Shown: positions 60,725 through 64,000 of the stretch, in pieces
How positions within the stretch are numbered: the stretch's first letter is position 1
Layout: the number at the start of each line of letters is the position of its first letter
Source: a virus
Reading direction: 5' to 3' (one strand)
Length of the DNA stretch: 64,000 nt
Virus record (IMG/VR): IMGVR_UViG_3300031774_000005
Span: 1 to 64,000 of that record
Program-made: the position numbers and the translations under genes
Notes under the pieces: model-generated
The model's database searches: none
Told to the model about the DNA's origin: nothing
Seen by the model: the letters and a program-made list of their open reading frames with translations, nothing else

Positions 60725-61119
60725 GTTAGCCACCCCTGTTTGAATTTATCTAAATCCTGTCTTGATGTAAAGTATCTTGGTGTATCTAATTCATCAATAC
60801 GATTAACTATCCAACATGCGCCTCCTAATGAAGAAACTTGAACCACTTCATATTGACCGCTATTTACTTCTATAACTTCTTTAGTATTTATTTTAGGAAC
60901 TAATCCCCACTTAAGAGTTAATTCTTGAGCAACTTCATGTATGTTTTCAGCAACATATTTTATGATATGCGCTCTTTGAATAGGTATTTTAGGAGCAACT
61001 TCTATTGCTAATTCACCTGTCATTTTACAGACATTACATTTGTTTCCTAAACAAATAGGACACTTTACTCTTGCTTTATGCGGAGCAGGTAAATTAACTG
61101 TTATTGCTTTCTTTTTCAT
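60721..61119 (-). CDS. Protein with DnaJ-like cysteine motif
   Basis: 132 residues from ATG 61119 with AGGTGATGAGAA before it. KCPICLGNKCNVCKMTGE (22-39) has CxxC...CxxC as in half of a DnaJ zinc finger. The rest is alpha/beta (QYEVVQVSSLGGACWIVNRI). Close to the chaperonin operon, so a chaperone-linked role is possible. Stop overlaps the PC4-like start. Confidence 0.6.
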   Translation of the reverse strand: MKKKAITVNLPAPHKARVKCPICLGNKCNVCKMTGELAIEVAPKIPIQRAHIIKYVAENIHEVAQELTLKWGLVPKINTKEVIEVNSGQYEVVQVSSLGGACWIVNRIDELDTPRYFTSRQDLDKFKQGWLT

Positions 61120-61217
61120 TTTCTCATCACCTTTATGCACTTCTCACATACACCGTATCGTCTTACATAATAAGCATCTGTTGGTCTTATACGCCTTTTA
61201 CATCTTGAACAGTCCAT
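61116..61217 (-). CDS. 33-residue zinc-ribbon microprotein
   Basis: MDCSRCKRRIRPTDAYYVRR, then YGVCEKCIKVMRK: CxxC...CxxC. GGAGGAACAAATA supplies its ribosome site; it overlaps the neighbours as TAATG and ATGA, as coupled genes do. Function unknown. Confidence 0.6.
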   Translation of the reverse strand: MDCSRCKRRIRPTDAYYVRRYGVCEKCIKVMRK

Positions 61218-61321
61218 TATTTGTTCCTCCGTTCAATTCTAAATACATTCCCGTCTTTAACAAGAATAATCATTGAACCATCGGAATAAACAGTTGTCAT
61301 TCTTACGATTTCTTTTTCCAT
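61217..61321 (-). CDS. 34-residue beta-hairpin-like microprotein
   Basis: MEKEIVRMTTVYSDGSMIIL, then VKDGNVFRIERRNK. GGAGGCTTGATT precedes it and its stop overlaps the next ATG. Two or three strands, no cysteines. Unknown. Confidence 0.5.
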   Translation of the reverse strand: MEKEIVRMTTVYSDGSMIILVKDGNVFRIERRNK

Positions 61322-61323
61322 AA

Positions 61324-61521
61324 TCAAGCCTCCGACAATAACGCCCATTCAATTTTATCTTTCAAATCAACACCGAATCTGTGTTCATATGCCATAAGAA
61401 AATCAACTACGGTTTCAATACAACCTACCTGTTCTACCATATCTTCTATATCTTGCTTATCCCAATCATAAATATTAGTAGCAATATAACACGCTAAGTT
61501 TTTCATTTCTCTATATCCCAT
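61324..61521 (-). CDS. Small helical protein behind the chaperonin
   Basis: 65 residues (MGYREMKNLACYIATNIYDW, then IEDMVEQVGCIETVVDFLMA). Two bases after the chaperonin stop. No family; a chaperonin-coupled adaptor is a guess. Confidence 0.55.
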   Translation of the reverse strand: MGYREMKNLACYIATNIYDWDKQDIEDMVEQVGCIETVVDFLMAYEHRFGVDLKDKIEWALLSEA

Positions 61522-61523
61522 AC

Positions 61524-63038
61524 TTAAGCCTCCGGCAATAATACTGCTACATCTGTTGAGTAGAATAAAGATGCTATTGATAATGCCGCCAAGAAACTAT
61601 TCTTAACTACCTTATATGGGTCAAAGACTCCTGCTTCTTCTAAGTTTTCTATCTTATTAGTAAGAGCATTGTAGCCCATACCGGAAGAAACATCAATTTC
61701 TAATTTTGATGAAACATCACCGCTATTTTCAATCAATGTTAGCATTGGTTGTTTTAAAGAATATGTGAACCACTTCGGTAAAGTATCGTCTTTTGCTAAT
61801 TTAGCATATAATGTTCCTCCACCAACTACAATTCCTTCTTCTAATGCGGCCTTTGTTGCATGTAAAGCATCATCAAGTCTTTCTTTAGTTTCTCGCATTT
61901 CAATAGATGAAGAAGCACCAATTCTAATTGTGGCAACTCCCCCGCTAAGTTTTGCTATTCTGTTTTTGATTCTTGCTACTTGATGTCCTTTAGTATCTTT
62001 AGCCTGTTTCTTAAGCGTTTCAATTCTACTTAGAATCTCATATTCTTTTTCTTCATTTGTTCCAATAAAGGTAGTTGATTCTTTGGTAATAGATACTTTC
62101 TTACAAGTTCCTAAATCTAAAAGAGTGAAAACTTTAGGGTCGTCTTTGCTTTCTTCAACAAAAACTCTTCCACCTAATGCACAAGCCATATCTCCTAATT
62201 CATTTATTTGTTCATCACCAAAATTAGGTGAAAGGACAACTGCACATTGAATAGTCTTTTGTAAAAGATTCATAACTAAATTATTCATGGCTGAACCATC
62301 AAACCCTTTACAGAAAATAACAAGAGGCCGGTTGTTTGCTGAACTAAATTCTAATAGTGGCATAATATCGCTAAACTTTCTAATAGAAACATTAGACATA
62401 AACACCAATGGATTATCAAACTCAACACGGCCATTTTCAGTATTGCACATCAAATGACTTAGATAGCCTTCATTGATTTCCATACCTTTTCTAATCTCAA
62501 TTTCTGTATTATAATTATTAGATTCTTCAACGGTGATAATACCGTCTCTTCCTACTTCATCAATTGCTCCTTTAATTAGACTACCAAGATGCCTGTCATT
62601 GTTTGCCGCTATTGTAGCAACATTAAGAACATCGTCGTTTTCTACTTCAACAACATAAGTATCTAAATAATTAATCATCGTATCTCTTAAATCGCTAATT
62701 AAGTTATTAAAATCATGAATTGACATATCTTCTCCAAAATCAACTAAATTATTACAAAAAGCCTGTGCTAAAATACAAGCGGTAGTTGTTCCATCGCCCG
62801 AATTATCTTGTGCTTTACTTGCTAAGTTTTGAACTAATTGTATTCCCATTTGAACATACGGGTCTTCATGAGAAATATACTTTGTAATGGTAACTCCGTC
62901 ATTAATAATAATGGGTGGATTACCTTGCAGTATAACTGTTTTGGCTTGTGGGCCAAGTGTAGGTTTTACTGTATTAGCAACTAAATTAATTCCTTCTAAC
63001 AATTTCTTTTTAACTTCTATTCTATCATTCAGTATCAT
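61524..63038 (-). CDS. Group I chaperonin (GroEL/HSP60-like)
   Basis: 504 residues from ATG 63038, behind GAGAGGAAAG. KPTLGPQAKTVIL, INDGVTITKYI (D48) and GDGTTTACILAQ (81-92) form the ATP site; RIAKLSGGVATIRIG and RLDDALHATKAALEEGIVVG give the equatorial/intermediate signature of group I, not of archaeal thermosomes. The GGM tail is absent (end VAVLLPEA). It likely folds capsid or tail proteins. A GroES-like gene lies just upstream. The host's own chaperonin is expected to be group II, which makes this notable. Confidence 0.93.
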   Translation of the reverse strand: MILNDRIEVKKKLLEGINLVANTVKPTLGPQAKTVILQGNPPIIINDGVTITKYISHEDPYVQMGIQLVQNLASKAQDNSGDGTTTACILAQAFCNNLVDFGEDMSIHDFNNLISDLRDTMINYLDTYVVEVENDDVLNVATIAANNDRHLGSLIKGAIDEVGRDGIITVEESNNYNTEIEIRKGMEINEGYLSHLMCNTENGRVEFDNPLVFMSNVSIRKFSDIMPLLEFSSANNRPLVIFCKGFDGSAMNNLVMNLLQKTIQCAVVLSPNFGDEQINELGDMACALGGRVFVEESKDDPKVFTLLDLGTCKKVSITKESTTFIGTNEEKEYEILSRIETLKKQAKDTKGHQVARIKNRIAKLSGGVATIRIGASSSIEMRETKERLDDALHATKAALEEGIVVGGGTLYAKLAKDDTLPKWFTYSLKQPMLTLIENSGDVSSKLEIDVSSGMGYNALTNKIENLEEAGVFDPYKVVKNSFLAALSIASLFYSTDVAVLLPEA

Positions 63039-63192
63039 TCTTTCCTCTCCTATATTGTGTTTCTTTAATTCCTTCTTGTAGTAAATAAACAAGAATCTCA
63101 TTTGTTGTCATATTTAGGTCGTCTCTCATCTTCATTATGAAACTCCATTGTTGTTCCGTAAATGGTAATGAATTAATATTTATTTCCTTCAT
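63025..63192 (-). CDS. Ribbon-helix-helix-like microprotein
   Basis: 55 residues: KEININSLPFTEQQWSFIMK, then MRDDLNMTTNEILVYLLQEG. One strand followed by two helices with the M-T-x-x-E-I-L turn fits RHH DNA-binding proteins. It overlaps the chaperonin start by 14 bases and the GroES-like end by four. It may regulate the chaperone operon. Confidence 0.5.
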   Translation of the reverse strand: MKEININSLPFTEQQWSFIMKMRDDLNMTTNEILVYLLQEGIKETQYRRGKNDTE

Positions 63193-63437
63193 TCTTTCAC
63201 CAACTTAGTTTGTTTTGTTTTAGAAAATACTCCCAACAAGTTTTCTGTTGGAACAAAAATCATATCTTCATGTGTTGGGAATCTATGTCTATCATCAAAT
63301 AGAACTTCTTGTCCTTCTAATTCGGGATATTTAGGACATGAAACAACAAGCCCTCTTCCATCAGTTTTAATTTGAATACCACTTGAAGAAGTTGAGTTCT
63401 CAAGTTTAATTATGCAATAATCTCCAATAGCCCTCAT
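63189..63437 (-). CDS. GroES-like co-chaperonin
   Basis: 82 residues from ATG 63437, with CGGAGGAAGAG before it. AIGDYCIIKLENSTSSSGIQ has the N-terminal strand and the mobile loop with G-I-x-I; then GRGLVVSCPKYPELEGQEVL and EDMIFVPTENLLGVF follow GroES order. Shorter than 97 residues, and the beta-hairpin roof seems reduced (as in T4 gp31-type variants). It likely caps the GroEL-like ring. Confidence 0.75.
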   Translation of the reverse strand: MRAIGDYCIIKLENSTSSSGIQIKTDGRGLVVSCPKYPELEGQEVLFDDRHRFPTHEDMIFVPTENLLGVFSKTKQTKLVKE

Positions 63438-63700
63438 TACTCTTCCTCCGATGGTAAAGCAACCCAACCTCTTGCAGTTTCGGAAACCCATACTGATGTA
63501 TGAGTTTTGTAAAACTGTTTCAGTCTTTTGTCTCTTTCTGTTTCTTTAGACCAAGTAATGCCTCTATCTTCCCTTCTAATGTTTTTATCATTAGGGTGTC
63601 TTTCTTGATGCCTTCTTTGTCTTTCAAGAAGAGTTTTAGGTTCTTCATCTACAATGACTTCTCCATATTCTCTTTTCTTTTGTTTTCTTTTATTATACAT
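63437..63700 (-). CDS. Unidentified basic protein
   Basis: 87 residues from ATG 63700 (ATG 63706 is too near the GAGG). Strongly basic N-terminal half (MYNKRKQKKREYGEVIVDEE; ERQRRHQERHPN) and a Trp-containing end (VWVSETARGWVALPSEEE). Overlaps GroES-like start as TAATG. No family. Confidence 0.55.
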   Translation of the reverse strand: MYNKRKQKKREYGEVIVDEEPKTLLERQRRHQERHPNDKNIRREDRGITWSKETERDKRLKQFYKTHTSVWVSETARGWVALPSEEE

Positions 63701-63702
63701 AT

Positions 63703-63999
63703 TCATTCCTCTTCATTTCCATATTGATTCCATGTTTGGGTTCTTTCTAATTCGTGATTAACATAAATATCTAATTGTTTAGGTTTATCGTTTTCCCAAA
63801 AACCATAGTGGCCTTTGCCACCTAAAACATAAGCAGTTTCCATCAATGGTTGCCAAATAGATACTGTGCTAATATCTGTTCCACTAAAATAAGCACTACC
63901 GAATGGGTGTGTATGAATCCAACATCTAACAGGCATTTTCATTCCTTTAGGAACAGAACCAAAATCAACAAAACCGGATGAACCGGATGAAACATAACA
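63703..63999 (-). CDS. JAMM/MPN+ metalloprotease, C-terminal part (5' end outside window)
   Basis: The frame is open to the right edge, so the start is outside. CWIHTHPFGSAYFSGTDIST contains the zinc site H-x-H-P...S-x-x-D, which is the JAMM signature. Preceding residues GFVDFGSVPKG and following ETAYVLGGKGHYGFW fit the domain. Such enzymes cleave isopeptides of ubiquitin-like tags; archaea use SAMP-type tags. In phage tail genes JAMM proteins also occur, but here it lies in the early arm, so action on host modified proteins seems more likely. Confidence 0.75.
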   Translation of the reverse strand, partial: CYVSSGSSGFVDFGSVPKGMKMPVRCWIHTHPFGSAYFSGTDISTVSIWQPLMETAYVLGGKGHYGFWENDKPKQLDIYVNHELERTQTWNQYGNEEE

Positions 64000-64000
64000 A

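Noticed and set aside
61524-63038. Archaeal thermosome (group II chaperonin)
   Set aside because: Signature sequences and the GroES-like neighbour point to group I.
1-64000. tRNA genes, CRISPR arrays, insertion sequences, integrase
   Set aside because: None recognised on either strand by eye. The Cas4-like gene has no CRISPR context. A weak tRNA could be missed.

Overview
The window looks like most of the genome of a tailed (Caudoviricetes) virus of a marine planktonic archaeon. It is AT-rich, tightly packed and has no stretch above about 300 bases without a gene. A siphovirus-type set (large terminase, portal, S78/XkdF-like protease with scaffold, capsid, head-tail connectors, tail tube, tape measure, giant tail proteins, no sheath) sits beside an archaeal-type replication kit: family B polymerase, a PCNA-like clamp, an RFC-like clamp loader, a PriS-PriL-like primase, an RPA/SSB-like protein, ATP-dependent ligases and an XPF-type nuclease. 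This combination plus a chaperonin matches what is known of magroviruses, predicted from metagenomes to infect Marine Group II (Poseidoniales) archaea. The assignment is inference from gene content.

Left arm, 1-41402, all on the plus strand. Packaging and head genes come first (0.2-7.1 kb: GNAT-like fusion, terminase, LAGLIDADG fusion protein, portal). A set of small or coiled-coil head proteins and a very large ATP ligase follow (7.1-13.5 kb), then protease/scaffold and capsid (13.5-16.1 kb). Accessory genes occupy 16.1-22 kb: two small membrane proteins, an Arf/Ras-type GTPase and an ADP-ribosyltransferase-like protein. The tail module runs from 22 to 41 kb and includes a probable -1 frameshift site before the tape measure and a 2321-residue tail protein. 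A probable methyltransferase and a small membrane protein close the arm.

Right arm, 41465-63999, all on the minus strand: replication, recombination and host-takeover genes. The two arms converge on a hairpin at 41441-41470 with T-runs on both strands. Neither origin nor divergent promoter region is in the window. Both edges cut genes: the 5' part of the first plus-strand gene and of the last minus-strand gene (a JAMM protease) lie outside.

The most interesting signals are these. (1) A short motif, roughly W/F-x-I-L-K, recurs at the N-termini of otherwise unrelated head-region proteins and at both borders of the protease domain; it could be a capsid-targeting and maturation-cleavage signal like the T4 internal-protein tag. 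(2) One carrier of this tag looks like an ADP-ribosyltransferase, which would parallel T4 Alt. (3) A small GTPase with all five G motifs follows two membrane proteins. (4) PolB is split between motifs B and C by six small genes and has YGHTDS in motif C. (5) PolB-C and a P-loop ATPase both end in PCNA-binding (PIP) boxes. (6) There are two LAGLIDADG-fold proteins, one degenerate, plus a histone-fold protein and a group I GroEL/GroES-like pair. All functional statements come from reading motifs by eye; no database search was run.
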